Origin: Planctomycetaceae bacterium
GTDB taxonomy: Bacteria; Planctomycetota; Planctomycetia; Planctomycetales; Planctomycetaceae
Length of the DNA stretch: 64,000 bases
Direction of reading: 5' to 3'
Assembly: GCA_002724315.1 (NCBI GenBank)
Contig: PBOJ01000134.1
Span: 1-64,000, forward strand
In this document: one piece after another, positions 25,811 through 34,705 of the stretch
Position numbering within the stretch: position 1 is the first letter of the stretch
How the letters are laid out: every line of letters starts with the position of its first letter
Notes under the pieces: generated by a model
The model's database searches: none
Told to the model about the DNA's origin: nothing
The model's input: the letters and a program-made list of their open reading frames with translations, nothing else
Translations under genes and position numbers: made by a program

Positions 25811-27229
25811 ATGACCTCTTCGATCAGCCCATCAACCGTCTCCTCGGCCACCGTTTCGCCCGGTCCCAGCGTCGGCCGCCGCGAACTGCTCCGGCTCAGC
25901 CTCGGTGGCCTGACTCTTCCCTCGCTGCTCTCGGCACGAGCCACGGCCAAAACGTCCGTGGCCGGCGACCGTACGGCGGTGATCCTGGTCTGGTTACAGG
26001 GCGGAGCCAGCCACCTCGAGACCTACGATCCCAAGCCTCTCTCGGGTTCGGCCTACCGGGGTCCCTACGATCCCATCGCCACCCAGACCCCGGGAATGAG
26101 GATCTGCGAACTGCTGCCGCATCATGCCAAAGTGTCGAACCGATTCAGCCTGCTGAGATCGATGGTCCACACCGGGTTCTGCCACCAGCAGGGAACCCAG
26201 CAATTGCTGACCGGCCACCCGGTCCGGATTCTCAAGCAGAAACCCGATCATCCCGACCTGTTCTCGATCGTGCACCGCCTGCGGCGGAGTGCCTACAGCG
26301 GACTGCCCAACTACGTCGGAGTGAACCCCGTGCCGTATGCGGGTGCCGCCTACCTCGGGCCGGCCTACGAACCGTTCGCCGTCACCGGCGATCCCAACGG
26401 CAGCGGATTCCAGGTGCCCAACATCGGGCTCAGCGACAAGCAGAAGCTGGCGCGAATGCGCGAGCGGATCGGGCTGAGGCGAAGCCTGGATCGACTCAGC
26501 CGCGACGCCGACCAGTACCACCAGATGAAGGCGCTCGACGAGTTCGAGACCCAGGCGCTGGACGTGCTGACCGGTCCGGCCGCCAAGCGGGCCTTCGACC
26601 TGGACAAAGAAACTCCCGCCACGCGTGACCGCTACGGTCGAAACCGTTGGGGCCAGCAGGCCCTGCTGGCCAGGCGGCTTGTCGAATCGGGAGTGGACCT
26701 GGTCACGACGACCTTCAACGGATCCCTGTGTGGGCGGGTCGGCAACTGGGACGACCACGCGGTCAACCACAACGTCTTCGAGGGCCTCAAGCACCGTTGC
26801 CCGTTCTACGACCAGGCGGTGGCGGCGCTGATCGAGGATCTCTTCGAACGGGGACTGGATCGACGGGTGATGGTGGTGGTGACAGGAGAATTCGGACGCA
26901 CGCCCAAAATCTCGCACGTCGCCAGTTCGGGCAAAGGCGTCGCCAGTGCCCCCAAGGGGACTGTCCAGCCTGGCCGGGACCACTGGCCCCGGGCCACCTC
27001 GATCCTGTTCGCCGGTGGAGGAATCACGCCGGGACAGGTGATCGGAGCCACCGACACCCGGGGCGAGGATGCGACCGATCGGATTGTCGGTCGAGACGAC
27101 TTCCTGGCGACAATCTACCGTCACCTGGGAATCGATTCCGACCACCTGGCCCTGGCCGACTTCGCCGGGCGTCCGATACCCGTGATCAGAAACGGCACGC
27201 CCATTCAAGAGCTGACCGCACCGGGTTAG
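25811..27229 (+). CDS. DUF1501 family exported protein
   Basis: A 472-residue paralogue of the DUF1501 products at 3771 and 31609. The N-terminus carries GRRELLRLSLGGLTL, a Tat-like signal. Landmarks: VILVWLQGGASHLETYDPKP, CELLPHHAKVSNRFSLLRSM, VTGEFGRTPKIS, RDHWPRATSILFAGGG. ATG 25811 directly follows an in-frame GTG. No PSCyt1 partner adjoins it; the following genes are unknown cytoplasmic proteins. As for the whole family, enzymatic activity is unproven. Confidence 0.93.
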   Translation: MTSSISPSTVSSATVSPGPSVGRRELLRLSLGGLTLPSLLSARATAKTSVAGDRTAVILVWLQGGASHLETYDPKPLSGSAYRGPYDPIATQTPGMRICELLPHHAKVSNRFSLLRSMVHTGFCHQQGTQQLLTGHPVRILKQKPDHPDLFSIVHRLRRSAYSGLPNYVGVNPVPYAGAAYLGPAYEPFAVTGDPNGSGFQVPNIGLSDKQKLARMRERIGLRRSLDRLSRDADQYHQMKALDEFETQALDVLTGPAAKRAFDLDKETPATRDRYGRNRWGQQALLARRLVESGVDLVTTTFNGSLCGRVGNWDDHAVNHNVFEGLKHRCPFYDQAVAALIEDLFERGLDRRVMVVVTGEFGRTPKISHVASSGKGVASAPKGTVQPGRDHWPRATSILFAGGGITPGQVIGATDTRGEDATDRIVGRDDFLATIYRHLGIDSDHLALADFAGRPIPVIRNGTPIQELTAPG

Positions 27230-27395
27230 CCGATCCCAGTCGAACGGACCGACTGGAACCGTCAAGTCGGGTTGGCACGATGGTGCGGACTGTGAGACGT
27301 CTGTCGCGCGGCGGGGACCAACCCCCGGAATCCGGTGCCGAGACGGCCAAAAACTTGTTGAGACGCCGCCGTGGGTGTGTGAGCATGAAGTGACC

Positions 27396-28022
27396 ATGCT
27401 GACTATCTGTAGCGACCCCCTGCCACGAACCGACCTGACCTACGCGGCGTTCCGCGCCAGTTTCCATGAAACGCTCGAACGCCTCGTCCTGGCCAGGCAG
27501 TTCGACCAGGATCCCTGGCAGAACTTCGGGTTCCTGACACAGGTCCCGTTCCTGAAGTCCGTCCCGCCCCAGGTCCAGCTCGACCTGCTCGCCGAAACCT
27601 GGCACCGGCATGTCTGTTCGGAGACCCACGTGGCCTCGCTGATCGACGAGGCAGTGATCTTCGCGGCGTGCGAAACCGCCGCCCGGATGGCTCGAGTCAA
27701 CCTCGAGGAACTCGCCGACCTGCTCGAACGCGGGCCGCAGAGGCTGATCCGCGACGTCCAGGGCGGACTGGCCGAGGCCATGAAACATCTCCACATGGCA
27801 CTCGACTGTGAAGGGGACTTCCTGGTGATCTCGCAGTTCGAAGACCTGCCGCCGGACGAGGCACGGAGGATGAAGAGCGAGCTGTGTATCGAAGAGGAGC
27901 GGGTCGACGAGTTGTTCGACGTGCTTGGCCGCTGGCGAGTCACTCCCGGATTCGGGAGCCGACTCGAAGGCCTGCTCTCGGAACGCGAAATCCGGCACGC
28001 CCTCCAGGTCGTCTCCGACTGA
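27396..28022 (+). CDS. hypothetical soluble protein, 208 aa
   Basis: I do not recognise this family. The product is acidic, helical-looking and lacks a signal peptide. Notable segments are PWQNFGFLTQVPFLKSVPP near 45 and EEERVDELFDVLGRWRVTP near the C-terminus. It has a Cys/His cluster around WHRHVCSETHVASL and ACETAARM, but not in a recognisable metal-binding spacing. ATG 27396 is preferred; a GTG 21 bp upstream is in frame. A short lysine-rich gene follows after 30 bp, so the two are probably co-transcribed. Confidence 0.75.
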   Translation: MLTICSDPLPRTDLTYAAFRASFHETLERLVLARQFDQDPWQNFGFLTQVPFLKSVPPQVQLDLLAETWHRHVCSETHVASLIDEAVIFAACETAARMARVNLEELADLLERGPQRLIRDVQGGLAEAMKHLHMALDCEGDFLVISQFEDLPPDEARRMKSELCIEEERVDELFDVLGRWRVTPGFGSRLEGLLSEREIRHALQVVSD

Positions 28023-28052
28023 CCCTTTCCACGGCAGCAACGGCCGCGTCCC

Positions 28053-28457
28053 ATGGCACGCAAGAAGACGACCAAGAAGACCTCCGCAGCCAAGAAAACA
28101 TCAGCCAAGGCCAAGAAGGCACCGTCGTCCGGCAAACGCAAAAAAGCCTCGGCCAAAAAAACGTCGGCTTCGCTGGGACGCCCGAAAATTGCCGGCACGG
28201 CCGAACTGGACCTGGAATTCAAGGGTGACTTTGGCGCCCGGCAGATCTTCCAGTTCCTCGATGTCCAGACGTTCAAGGAACTCGAGGAATTCAGCCCGCA
28301 GGAGATCACCGACAGGGTGATCACCCCCCTGGTGCAGGCTGTCGAGCGAATCCGCAAGCAACTGGCGATGGCCAACCGTCATCTCGCGGGTGACCAGAAG
28401 TTCGCCCGATCTTTCCAGGAGGCGCTGGCCGAGGTGACCGGTGCGACCCGAAAGTGA
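28053..28457 (+). CDS. protein with histone-H1-like lysine-rich N-terminal tail, 134 aa
   Basis: The first 40 residues are almost entirely Lys, Ala, Ser and Thr (MARKKTTKKTSAAKK and onward), like eukaryotic H1 tails and bacterial H1-like proteins. Residues about 45-134 form a separate acidic, helical-looking domain (KGDFGARQIFQFLDVQTFK, PLVQAVERIRKQLAMANRH). The tail predicts nucleic-acid or ribosome contact; the domain's role is unknown. A similar tail occurs on the 102-residue protein encoded at 50237. It lies 30 bp downstream of the unknown 208-residue gene. Confidence 0.8.
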   Translation: MARKKTTKKTSAAKKTSAKAKKAPSSGKRKKASAKKTSASLGRPKIAGTAELDLEFKGDFGARQIFQFLDVQTFKELEEFSPQEITDRVITPLVQAVERIRKQLAMANRHLAGDQKFARSFQEALAEVTGATRK

Positions 28458-28486
28458 ACGTCGCTACGGCACCCGGACGGTCCGAA

Positions 28487-28516
28487 TTGACCGGTGTCCT
28501 CGGGCGCGGCTAGTCT
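28487..28516 (+). promoter_or_regulatory. candidate promoter for the PSCyt1-DUF1501 pair
   Basis: TTGACC at 28487..28492 and TAGTCT at 28511..28516 are separated by 18 bp (17 bp if the -10 is read as CTAGTC). Transcription from about 28523 would leave about 60 nt of leader before ATG 28582. Confidence 0.48.
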
Positions 28517-28581
28517 GAGGGCTGGTTGTGGTCCGGGGTCTTTCCGGAACCGGCACGAACCCGTTCTCTGGCGGAAACGGC

Positions 28582-31572
28582 ATGCGGACTCTCTCGAACC
28601 TCATCCCGATCGTGGCCCTGGCCGCCGGCCTGTTGGCTCCCGCCTGCCACACCCGACCACTGACGGCGGCCCCGCCCACGGCGATGGTCTACGAAACCGA
28701 TATTCGGCCGCTGCTGGTGGCCCGCTGTGGCCGCTGCCATGCCGGCGGCAAGACCAAGGGTTCGCTCGATTTGGGCAGCCTGGGCGGCATCCGCCGGGGC
28801 AGTGAATCCGGTGCGGTGGTGATTCCTGGAAAGCCCGAGAAGAGCCTGCTGGTCGAGGTGCTTGCCGAGGGCAGCATGCCGCCAGATGGAAAGAACCGGC
28901 CCACCAAGGCGGAGGTGAACAGGATCACCGCGTGGGTCCGTGACGGTGCCAGGACCCGCGGCGGAGACTTCAACGCCAAAGCGGCCCTGACCCAGGAGGA
29001 TGTGCTGCCGATCCTGTTCACCCGCTGCGTGGTCTGCCACGGCGGCCGGGAAAAAAAGGGAGGGCTCGACCTGAGAACCCGTCGGGCAATGCTCAAGGGC
29101 GGCAAATCCGGACCGGCCATCGTTCCGGGAAAACCCGATGCCAGCCTGCTGGTCAAGAAGATCCACGACCGCGACATGCCTCCACCGAAACTTCTCGTCG
29201 ATTTTGGGATCCGGCCCGTCGAGGCCGGTGAATTCGAGACAATCCGTGGCTGGATTGCTGCCGGAGCCCCCGAGGTGAAAGTCGTTGTCGACGTGGCCGG
29301 TTCCACACCCGATCGACTGGTCAGCCAACAGGATCGCGACTTCTGGGCATTCCGCACACCGAAGAAACCTCCGGTGCCGCGTGTGGCGAAACCAGACCTG
29401 GCTGCAAGGATCTCCAATCCGATCGACGCGTTCCTGCTGAAGGCACTTGAAGCCAAGTCGCTGGGATATTCCCCCAAAGCCGATCGGCTGACCCTGGTCC
29501 GTCGCGTCGCGTACGACCTGACCGGATTGCCGCCCACGTGGACTCAGGTCGAGATGTTCCTGAGCGACAAGCAGCCGGGAGCCTACGCGCGGATGGTCGA
29601 CCGGTTCCTGGCCAGCCGACACTACGGCGAACGCTGGGGGCGGTACTGGCTCGATTTGGCCGGCTACGCCGATTCGGAAGGCAAGCGGTCAGCCGACCCG
29701 ATCCGTCCCCACTCGTGGCGGTACCGCGACTACGTGATCCGCGCGTTCAACAACGACAAGCCCTACGACCGTTTTCTGCTGGAACAGATCGCCGGAGACG
29801 AACTGGCCGATGTGGCCAGCGCCGAGACAATCACCCCGGAACTGATGGACAACCTGGTGGCGACCGGTTTCCTCAGGCAGGCCCCCGACGGCACCGGCAG
29901 CGACATCGTCAACACCGTGGTCGAACGCTTCGAGGTGGTCATCGACGAAATCGACGTGCTCGGCTCATCCGTCCTAGGACTGACCGTCAAATGTGCCCAG
30001 TGTCACAATCACAAGTACGACCCGATCCCGCAGCGGGATTACTACCGGCTGGTCGCCGTGTTCCAGGGGGCCTACGACGTCTACGACTGGCTCAAACCTT
30101 CCTTCGTCCCCGGACAGACCAAGAGCAAGGCGGTCGGCCGCGTGTTGCCCTACCTGACCGCGGTCGAGCAACAGCGACATGCGGCCTCTCGCGCCGTCGT
30201 CGAAAAACAGATCGCCGACACGAAACAGGAACTCGCCGACCTCAAGACATCCCTGGAAAAACAGCACGCCGAGAAGCGATTGGCCGGCCTTCCGGAGGTC
30301 CTCCGGGAGGATCTTCGCCGGATGCTCGCCACACCCGCGAAGAAGCGGGACGCGGTGCAGAAATACCTGGCCGGCAAGTTCGAGAAACGGCTGTCGATCA
30401 CCGTTGCGGCACTCAAGAAACAGAACCCCCGGTTCAAGAAACTCACCAAGACCACCAACGACCGGGTCAAGCAACTCCAGGCAGAAATGCCGGTCGAACC
30501 GCGAATCCGGGCGCTTTGGGACCGCGGCGACCCGTCCCCGACCTGGCTGTTCCGCAGGGGCCAGTACAACAAGCCGGGCCACCGCGTCGGCCCCGGTGTC
30601 CCCAGTGTCCTGACCGACGGAAAAACGCCTCTGGCGATCAAGCCCCCCTGGCCGGGCGCCCACTCGACGGGTCGTCGGCTGGCGATGGCCCGCTGGCTGG
30701 TCGACCCTGACCATCCGCTGACCGCCCGGGTAATGGTCAACCGGATCTGGTTCCACCATTTCGGCCGTGGCCTGGTCGAAACACTCTCGAACTTCGGCAA
30801 CACCGGCAGCCGCCCGTCTCATCCCCAGCTCCTCGACTGGCTGGCGCGTACGTTGATCGAACGGGGCTGGAGCATCAAGCGGATGCACCGGCTGATGATG
30901 AATTCGGCGGCCTACCGGCAGGTTTCGGCGATCCGTCCACAAGCCGAGACGATCGATCCCGAGAATCGCCTGTTGTGGCGGATGCCATTGAAACGTATGG
31001 ACGCCGAGGTGGTCCGCGACAGCATCCTGGCGGTGGCCGGCCGGTTGCACGACACGCCCTTCGGTCCACCCGACCCGGTCGATGTCCGCCCCGACGGACT
31101 GGTCACCTCCCGGGAAGCCTCCGACGGATGGCGCCGATCGGTCTACATCCGGCACCGTCGCAAGCACATGCCGACGATCCTCGAGACCTTCGACCTGCCG
31201 CAGATGATCCCCAACTGCGTCGAGCGGCCCGATTCGACCGTCGCCAGCCAGGCTCTCCACCTGTTCAACGACGGCATGATCCGCAAGCTTTCCGACGCGT
31301 TCGCCGAACGGGTCACCCGCGAAGCGGGCCGAGAACCGTACAAGCAGGTCGAGCGTGCTTACCAACTGGCGCTCAACCGTATGCCCAGCGACACCGAACG
31401 CGAGGTGGGACTGGCAGCGCTCGAGGAATTGACCCGGCTCTGGCAACAGAAAGCGGCCGACACACCGGCAAAGTCCGGGAAGCAAAAGTCGCCGTCCACA
31501 CCGTCAGAACGGGCTCTGGCGACCTACTGTCACACTCTGCTCAACTCGGCCGGTTTCCTGTTCATCGACTGA
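28582..31572 (+). CDS. PSCyt1/DUF1549/DUF1553 exported cytochrome-like protein
   Basis: A 996-residue exported protein typical of planctomycetes. After a signal peptide it has two tandem PSCyt1-type heme motifs: CGRCH at 49-53 and CVVCH at 149-153, each followed by a KGGLDL-type segment. The DUF1549 region starts at ISNPIDAFLLKALEAK and contains a third motif CAQCHNHKYDP at 471-475. The DUF1553 region starts near STGRRLAMARWLVDPDHPL with VMVNRIWFHHFGRGLVETL. Heme attachment is inferred from CxxCH. ATG 28582 directly precedes the hydrophobic leader. The DUF1501 gene follows by 36 bp, the usual pairing; the joint function of these pairs is unknown. Confidence 0.94.
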   Translation: MRTLSNLIPIVALAAGLLAPACHTRPLTAAPPTAMVYETDIRPLLVARCGRCHAGGKTKGSLDLGSLGGIRRGSESGAVVIPGKPEKSLLVEVLAEGSMPPDGKNRPTKAEVNRITAWVRDGARTRGGDFNAKAALTQEDVLPILFTRCVVCHGGREKKGGLDLRTRRAMLKGGKSGPAIVPGKPDASLLVKKIHDRDMPPPKLLVDFGIRPVEAGEFETIRGWIAAGAPEVKVVVDVAGSTPDRLVSQQDRDFWAFRTPKKPPVPRVAKPDLAARISNPIDAFLLKALEAKSLGYSPKADRLTLVRRVAYDLTGLPPTWTQVEMFLSDKQPGAYARMVDRFLASRHYGERWGRYWLDLAGYADSEGKRSADPIRPHSWRYRDYVIRAFNNDKPYDRFLLEQIAGDELADVASAETITPELMDNLVATGFLRQAPDGTGSDIVNTVVERFEVVIDEIDVLGSSVLGLTVKCAQCHNHKYDPIPQRDYYRLVAVFQGAYDVYDWLKPSFVPGQTKSKAVGRVLPYLTAVEQQRHAASRAVVEKQIADTKQELADLKTSLEKQHAEKRLAGLPEVLREDLRRMLATPAKKRDAVQKYLAGKFEKRLSITVAALKKQNPRFKKLTKTTNDRVKQLQAEMPVEPRIRALWDRGDPSPTWLFRRGQYNKPGHRVGPGVPSVLTDGKTPLAIKPPWPGAHSTGRRLAMARWLVDPDHPLTARVMVNRIWFHHFGRGLVETLSNFGNTGSRPSHPQLLDWLARTLIERGWSIKRMHRLMMNSAAYRQVSAIRPQAETIDPENRLLWRMPLKRMDAEVVRDSILAVAGRLHDTPFGPPDPVDVRPDGLVTSREASDGWRRSVYIRHRRKHMPTILETFDLPQMIPNCVERPDSTVASQALHLFNDGMIRKLSDAFAERVTREAGREPYKQVERAYQLALNRMPSDTEREVGLAALEELTRLWQQKAADTPAKSGKQKSPSTPSERALATYCHTLLNSAGFLFID

Positions 31573-31608
31573 CCCGAATCGACCACGCCTCCCCTCCGGG
31601 AATCTCCC

Positions 31609-33075
31609 ATGACCAATCCGCTCGCCCGCCGCGATTTTTTCCGCAGTGCCGCCGACGGGCTCTACGGCACCGCCCTGGCCTACCTGTTCGGACGCGAATT
31701 CTATGGCGGTTCCGGCCTGCTGGCCGCCGACGCGCCGGCTCCGCCACGACTCTACGATCTCTCACCCAAACAACCTCACTTCCAACCGCGTGCCAAGGCG
31801 ATCATCCAGTTGTTCATGCAGGGTGGCCCCAGCCAGGTCGACCTCTTTGACCCCAAGCCGACCCTCGAACGTCACCATGGCCAGTCAGTCTTCAAGGACC
31901 TGGCCGCCGACGTGTCGAGTCCTGAGGCCGCTGGGGGCCTGATGCGGAGCCCGTGGAAATTCGCCCGGCATGGACAAAGCGGGACCTGGGTCAGCGAGTT
32001 GCTGCCGCACACCGCCCGCCACGTCGACCGAATCGCCGTGGTCCGCTCGATGTACAACACCCACCCCAACCACGAACCGGCACTCTACAAGATCCAGTCG
32101 GGCAAGCTGCTGCCGGGTCTCCCCTCATTCGGGTCGTGGGTCGCCTACGGGCTGGGCACAGAGAACCAGAACCTGCCGGCCTACGTCGTCCTGGACGACC
32201 CCCAGTCGCGTCTTCCGGTCAACGAGATCCAGAACTGGCAGTCGGGATACCTGCCACCGGTCTACCAGGGCACACGCATGCGTCCCACGGGTTCACCGAT
32301 CCTGAACCTGACACCGGAAAAATCGCGACAGCGGCCCGAGCCGGTCGTCGCGGCCAGCCGGAGACTGTTGGCACGGCTCGACCGGATTCACAAGACACAG
32401 CGACCCGGCCAGTTGCGACTCGACGCCCGGATCTCCAGCTACGAACTGGCCGCGCGGATGCAGATGACCGCCTCCGACGCACTCGACATCGGCCAGGAGA
32501 CCCAGGGCACCCAGAAAAACTACGGCATCGGTGACAAGGTCACCGACAACTACGCCCGGCGGTGCCTGATGGCCCGACGGCTGGTCGAACGCGGTGTGAG
32601 ACTCGTGCAGATCTACACACGCGGCCAGATGTGGGACAACCACAGCAACATCGGCAGCAGTCTGGTCGGCGCCTGCCAGCACACCGACCAGCCGGTTGCT
32701 GCCCTGCTCGACGACCTGGCCGAACGCGGCCTGCTCGACGACGTGCTGGTCGTCTGGGGCGGCGAATTCGGACGCCTGCCGATCGCCCAGATCCGGCCCG
32801 GCAGCGATCCGAAAAAAGCCGGCCGAGACCACGGTCCAGCCGGGTTTTCGATCTGGATGGCCGGGGCCGGAATCCGCGGTGGTACTGTCTATGGGACGAC
32901 CGACGAGATCGGTTACCGGGCGGTCGAGAAGCGGGTCAGCGTCGCCGACTGGCATGCCACGATGCTCCACGCGCTGGGCATGCACCACCAGGACCTCTAT
33001 TTCGACCGGCACGGATTCCGTGAACGGCTGACCGGGACCGACAAGGTCCGGGTGGTCGAGGAACTGTTCACCTAG
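31609..33075 (+). CDS. DUF1501 family protein paired with PSCyt1 protein
   Basis: A 488-residue DUF1501 protein encoded 36 bp after its PSCyt1/DUF1549/DUF1553 partner. It starts MTNPLARRDFFRSAADG, a Tat-type twin-arginine. Landmarks are IIQLFMQGGPSQVDLFDPKP, WVSELLPHTARHVDRIAVVRSM, VVWGGEFGRLPIAQ and RDHGPAGFSIWMAGAG. It is the long form with the NQNLPAYVVLDDP insertion, unlike the shorter solitary copies at 3771 and 25811. Its TAG stop interlocks with the convergent SpoU gene in CTAG at 33072..33075. Confidence 0.94.
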   Translation: MTNPLARRDFFRSAADGLYGTALAYLFGREFYGGSGLLAADAPAPPRLYDLSPKQPHFQPRAKAIIQLFMQGGPSQVDLFDPKPTLERHHGQSVFKDLAADVSSPEAAGGLMRSPWKFARHGQSGTWVSELLPHTARHVDRIAVVRSMYNTHPNHEPALYKIQSGKLLPGLPSFGSWVAYGLGTENQNLPAYVVLDDPQSRLPVNEIQNWQSGYLPPVYQGTRMRPTGSPILNLTPEKSRQRPEPVVAASRRLLARLDRIHKTQRPGQLRLDARISSYELAARMQMTASDALDIGQETQGTQKNYGIGDKVTDNYARRCLMARRLVERGVRLVQIYTRGQMWDNHSNIGSSLVGACQHTDQPVAALLDDLAERGLLDDVLVVWGGEFGRLPIAQIRPGSDPKKAGRDHGPAGFSIWMAGAGIRGGTVYGTTDEIGYRAVEKRVSVADWHATMLHALGMHHQDLYFDRHGFRERLTGTDKVRVVEELFT

Positions 33076-33821
33076 GACGGGTTGAGCACCGCCAGCGCCA
33101 CCGCCGCCGCGACCGACGCATTGAGCGAGGCGATCTCGCCCCGGGGCGCCAACCGGCAGACGACGTCGCAGTGTTCCAACGTCAATCGTCTCAGGCCCCG
33201 TTCCTCGCTGCCGATCACCACCAGCCAGTCCCGGTCCGCCTCGGACAACTCCTGTTCCCCCCGCTCGCTGGTCCCCATCACCCACAACCCCGCATCACGA
33301 GCCTGCCGCAGCGACCTCGCCAGGTTGCTGGCCCGGGTGAACGGAACATGCTCGAGTCCACCCGAGGCCACATCGTAGGCCGCCGAAGAAATCGGCGCGG
33401 ACTGATCGGTGGTCAACAACACACCCCGGACGCCGAAAAATGCGGCCGTGCGGAAGATCGCTCCGATGTTGTGAGGATCCTGTAGACGATCCAGTGCCAG
33501 CCAGATCCCGTGCCGATCCCCTCCGGCAGTGGACAGCAGTCGATCAAGACCGACGTCGGACCGTTCACGAACGCTGGCCGACGCCGCAGCAGTTCGCCCT
33601 CCCGATCGGTCCTTGTCTCCCCTCTTGTCACGCCGCCCGCGGCCGGCGGCGGCCCCCCCCATCCGACCGGTCCGGACCGGCACTCCCACGCTTTTGGCCA
33701 GATCGGAAACCTCTTGCCAGGCCCCGCGCGGCGAACGATCGCCGAAACGAACCTCGATCACGTCACCGGCCCGCGTCTCGAGAGCCGCCAGCACACTGTG
33801 CGGGTTCTTCAGTTCGAGCAT
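33072..33821 (-). CDS. TrmH/SpoU family RNA 2'-O-ribose methyltransferase (second of tandem pair)
   Basis: A 249-residue SPOUT-fold methyltransferase. The three SpoU motifs are visible: DRLQDPHNIGAIFRTAAFFG, VVIGSEERGLRRLTLEHCD and ASLNASVAAAVALAVL. A basic Arg/Gly-rich linker at about 50-80 (GRGRRDKRGDKDRSGG) separates a short N-terminal domain from the catalytic domain and may bind RNA. It overlaps the upstream paralogous SpoU gene by 13 bp. The motif-2 and motif-3 sequences differ from that paralogue, so the two probably modify different sites. Target unknown. Confidence 0.93.
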   Translation of the reverse strand: MLELKNPHSVLAALETRAGDVIEVRFGDRSPRGAWQEVSDLAKSVGVPVRTGRMGGAAAGRGRRDKRGDKDRSGGRTAAASASVRERSDVGLDRLLSTAGGDRHGIWLALDRLQDPHNIGAIFRTAAFFGVRGVLLTTDQSAPISSAAYDVASGGLEHVPFTRASNLARSLRQARDAGLWVMGTSERGEQELSEADRDWLVVIGSEERGLRRLTLEHCDVVCRLAPRGEIASLNASVAAAVALAVLNPS

Positions 33822-34615
33822 TCCGGACCATCCTTCGCTTCCCGCCTCTGGCGGTCGACTTCGTAGAGCAAAACTCCGGCAGCAACCGCGGCGTTGAGCG
33901 ATTCGGTGCGGCCGGTCTGCTCGATTCCGATCCGTCCACTGCAGATCTCCAGCACATCGTCGGCGACACCGTGCCCCTCGTTGCCCACCACAAGAGCCAC
34001 CGGGCCGGCCAGGTCACAGCTGCGAGCAGCTCGGGAGTCCTCGGCTACGGCCGCCAACACGTTGACACCATCGCGACGCAGTTGCATGACCAGCGCGACC
34101 AGATTCCCGGACCGGGCGATGCGGACGTGGCTGACGGCACCGGCCGAACTGCGGGCGACGTGACCGTTGATCGGCGCGTGGTCTCCGGACACCACCACTC
34201 CATCGACCCCGAGAATTTCGGCCGACCGCAGGATAGCGCCCAGGTTGTGAGGATCCTGCACGGCGTCCAGCAGCAGCCACAACGGCGAACCGTCCGTCTC
34301 CGCGAGCATCGACTCCAGGGCCAAAAACGGATACTCACCCATCCGGACCAGTACCCCCTGGTGCTGATCGGTGTGACACCGTGCGCGAATCTCATCGCCG
34401 CCGACCTTCCTCAACTCCACACCCCGTTCGGCGGCCAGGTCCCTCAATTCCTCGGACACATGCTCGCCGATCCGCTCGGACACCCACAGGTCACGGATTG
34501 GCCAATGCCCTCCGCGCAATGTCTCCAGCACAGCGCGACGACCCCAGATCCAGTCTCCGGGCCGATTGCGATCGGCCCGGCCGCTGCTCTTCCCGCCTGA
34601 GGACCGCCCGTCCAT
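33809..34615 (-). CDS. TrmH/RlmB-like RNA 2'-O-ribose methyltransferase (first of tandem pair)
   Basis: A 268-residue protein with the RlmB layout. An N-terminal RNA-substrate-binding domain (GRRAVLETLRGG, ARCHTDQHQGVLVRMGEY) is followed by the SPOUT domain with DAVQDPHNLGAILRSAEILG, VVGNEGHGVADDVLEIC and ESLNAAVAAGVLLYEV. RlmB makes Gm2251 in E. coli 23S rRNA; that assignment is reasonable here but not proven. The gene overlaps the next SpoU gene by 13 bp, so both proteins are made together. It is divergent from aroA across 90 bp. Confidence 0.92.
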   Translation of the reverse strand: MDGRSSGGKSSGRADRNRPGDWIWGRRAVLETLRGGHWPIRDLWVSERIGEHVSEELRDLAAERGVELRKVGGDEIRARCHTDQHQGVLVRMGEYPFLALESMLAETDGSPLWLLLDAVQDPHNLGAILRSAEILGVDGVVVSGDHAPINGHVARSSAGAVSHVRIARSGNLVALVMQLRRDGVNVLAAVAEDSRAARSCDLAGPVALVVGNEGHGVADDVLEICSGRIGIEQTGRTESLNAAVAAGVLLYEVDRQRREAKDGPECSN

Positions 34616-34705
34616 ACTGGTTCCCTCGCCCGCTGCCGGCCCGCCACGGTGGGCCTCATCCGTTCCCGATTCTGGAATCTGCCGTTTGTCGCGGCAAGCC
34701 CGTCG

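Noticed and set aside
25994-27397. 467-codon frame opposite the DUF1501 gene
   Set aside because: Antisense to a clear DUF1501; repetitive Gly/Val/Asp composition without motifs.
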